Source: UBA826 sp045564655 (GTDB lineage Bacteria; Chloroflexota; Dehalococcoidia; Lucifugimonadales; UBA826). Taken from it: a stretch of 64,000 bases of DNA. Below are positions 63,169 to 64,000 of this stretch, piece after piece. The DNA lies in the NCBI GenBank assembly GCA_045564655.1, contig JBJLGX010000001.1, positions 1 to 64,000 on the forward strand. Direction: 5' to 3'. Numbering within the stretch: the first letter of the stretch is position 1; each line of letters begins with the position of its first letter. Made by a program: the position numbers and the translations under genes. Below the pieces are notes generated by a model, which worked only from the letters and a program-made list of their open reading frames with translations, was not told the origin of the DNA and did no database searches.

Positions 63169-63738
63169 TTATTTTCGTGTGGGGATTATGTCACAACTGT
63201 TCAGAAAGCTCGTATTTAATATTTTCCATTTAGGTTCATCATTAATTTGGATATTTTCTTTAGTCAAGATTATTGTTTCTTCTTGGGTATATTCATCTGT
63301 TCCGAATGGAATTGTTGTGTCAACTATAGATATGTCTATATAAACAGTAGCGTGTTCGCCATGTTCAAACTCCTGCCTGTTCTGGTCATAGAAATCATCT
63401 TTATCGTTTATGTTTTCATATAATTTAATTTCACTAGCTACTTCAGTAAATTCTACTGTTTTTGTATGTTTAATATTTCCTCTCTCAAATAATTCAATTT
63501 CGCTTTCAATATTATTGATATATTCAATAAAGGCACATTCAGATTTAATTTCTTCAGATAGTAGAGAATAAGATTCGTTGAATTTTTCTTCTAGTATGAA
63601 TTCTATATATGTTTGGATAACGTTTTCAGGTGATCCTTCTTTGGTTTGTAGTGAATTATTGTTTAGAGTTAAAAATAAACTGAGTGCTATTAATGAAAGT
63701 ACAGTCGCTAATATGATTATTCCAATAATCTTTAACAT
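63169..63738 (-). CDS. Hypothetical membrane-anchored protein (DUF4878-like layout)
   Basis: A 189-residue protein with an N-terminal helix (IIGIIILATVLSLIALSLFL) then a charged soluble domain rich in Glu and Asp, starting SPENVIQTYIEFILEEKFNESYSLLSEE. This opening resembles NTF2-like/DUF4878 lipoprotein domains. Two cysteines lie far apart. It ends 13 nt before the proposed start of the DUF5671 gene. Function unknown. Confidence 0.6.
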   Translation of the reverse strand: MLKIIGIIILATVLSLIALSLFLTLNNNSLQTKEGSPENVIQTYIEFILEEKFNESYSLLSEEIKSECAFIEYINNIESEIELFERGNIKHTKTVEFTEVASEIKLYENINDKDDFYDQNRQEFEHGEHATVYIDISIVDTTIPFGTDEYTQEETIILTKENIQINDEPKWKILNTSFLNSCDIIPTRK

Positions 63739-63762
63739 TTCCTATCCTGTGAAAAAATAAAT

Positions 63763-64000
63763 TTATAGTTCAGATATTATTTTGTTTTGTATTTCAAATA
63801 TTTTTTTAATACCTAGGGAACCTACTTCCAATACATCGTGTACTGTTTTTGTATCAAAAGTCTGTTTCTCAGCGGCTCCTTGTATCTCAATGATATTACC
63901 ATTGTCTGCCATCACTAAGTTGAAATCAGCTCCTGCGCTAGAGTCTTCTTCATAACAGAGATCTAATAAGACATCACTTCCTAATAATCCTATACTGGTT
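63763..64000 (-). CDS. rph: Ribonuclease PH, C-terminal part (cut by window edge)
   Basis: The visible 79 residues, read on the minus strand, include DVLLDLCYEEDSSAGADFNLVMADN and IEIQGAAEKQTF, the C-terminal phosphorolytic core of RNase PH, ending at a TAA (63763-63765). RNase PH trims tRNA 3' ends. The N-terminus lies beyond base 64000, so completeness cannot be judged. Confidence 0.92.
   Translation of the reverse strand, partial: TSIGLLGSDVLLDLCYEEDSSAGADFNLVMADNGNIIEIQGAAEKQTFDTKTVHDVLEVGSLGIKKIFEIQNKIISEL

Overview
The window is about 64 kb of an AT-rich (roughly one-third GC by eye), gene-dense bacterial chromosome. It has short intergenic gaps, many TTG starts and long co-directional runs. 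The gene mix points to a free-living aerobic, probably marine, member of the Chloroflexota such as the SAR202/Dehalococcoidia lineage. That mix includes three flavoprotein (Baeyer-Villiger type) monooxygenases, an enolase-superfamily dehydratase, several SDRs, DUF5671 and DUF5679 proteins and a TIGR01906-type membrane protein. This assignment is an inference from gene content, not a measurement. No mobile element, prophage, CRISPR array or rRNA was seen.

The main discovery is a concentration of selenoproteins in the first 16.4 kb. Four thiol-redox genes are each interrupted by in-frame TGA exactly where the catalytic cysteine belongs: a peroxiredoxin-like lipoprotein (858-1385, UxxC), a thioredoxin-like lipoprotein (2969-3487 minus, UPTC), a ferredoxin-thioredoxin-reductase catalytic-chain homologue (15634-16092) and a glutaredoxin-like protein (16151-16396, UGPC). 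The reductase homologue carries two selenocysteines. They replace precisely the two redox-active cysteines, while all four Fe-S ligand cysteines are kept. Each of the five TGA codons is followed about 12-16 nt later by a hairpin. Four of the five loops contain GTT, usually as AGTT, which is the layout expected of bacterial SECIS elements. Together these genes suggest an iron-sulfur to diselenide to glutaredoxin relay in the cytoplasm and a selenium-based peroxide/thiol system at the cell surface.

Layout. 1-3.5 kb: SDR end, tRNA-Val, selenoproteins, methyltransferase, DUF4349 lipoprotein. 3.6-11 kb: aldo/keto reductase, flavin-binding protein, twin EamA-type transporters, FAD monooxygenase, NhaA, VUT transporter. 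11-16.4 kb: glycosyltransferase, two Baeyer-Villiger monooxygenases and the selenoprotein pair, apparently one operon. 16.5-20 kb: tRNA-Asp, TGS GTPase, glnK-amtB with a GlnR-like operator array, two DUF5679 mini-proteins. 20-28 kb: lactonase, enolase-family enzyme, MFS exporter, fabI, tRNA-Gln and tRNA-Glu, glycolipid-type glycosyltransferase with phosphatase, methyltransferase. 28-37 kb: typA, ychF, HtrA-like protease, Gfo/Idh oxidoreductase, Fe-S PD-(D/E)XK nuclease, TauE exporter, SDR, lone DppB-like permease, tRNA-Lys. 37-45 kb: lepB, dcd, complete riboflavin cluster ribD-ribE-ribBA-ribH, inositol-monophosphatase family enzyme, mutL. 44.7-48.5 kb: ABC exporter, mazG, membrane protein, flavin reductase. 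48.5-58.6 kb: pyrimidine operon pyrR-pyrB-pyrC-carA-carB with a PyrR-type attenuator and a Rad50/SbcC gene at the tail. 58.6-64 kb: sarcosine-oxidase-like flavoenzyme, acetyltransferase, metallo-beta-lactamase-fold enzyme, DUF5671 membrane protein, lipoprotein-like protein and the end of rph.

Functionally the flavin theme is coherent: riboflavin synthesis, a flavin reductase and at least four flavoenzymes lie together. Two genes (TauE at 34483 and DUF5671 at 61359) have no ATG/GTG/TTG that would include their conserved N-terminal segments. Each has a strong ribosome binding site in front of an ATC or ATA codon instead, so non-canonical initiation is proposed.
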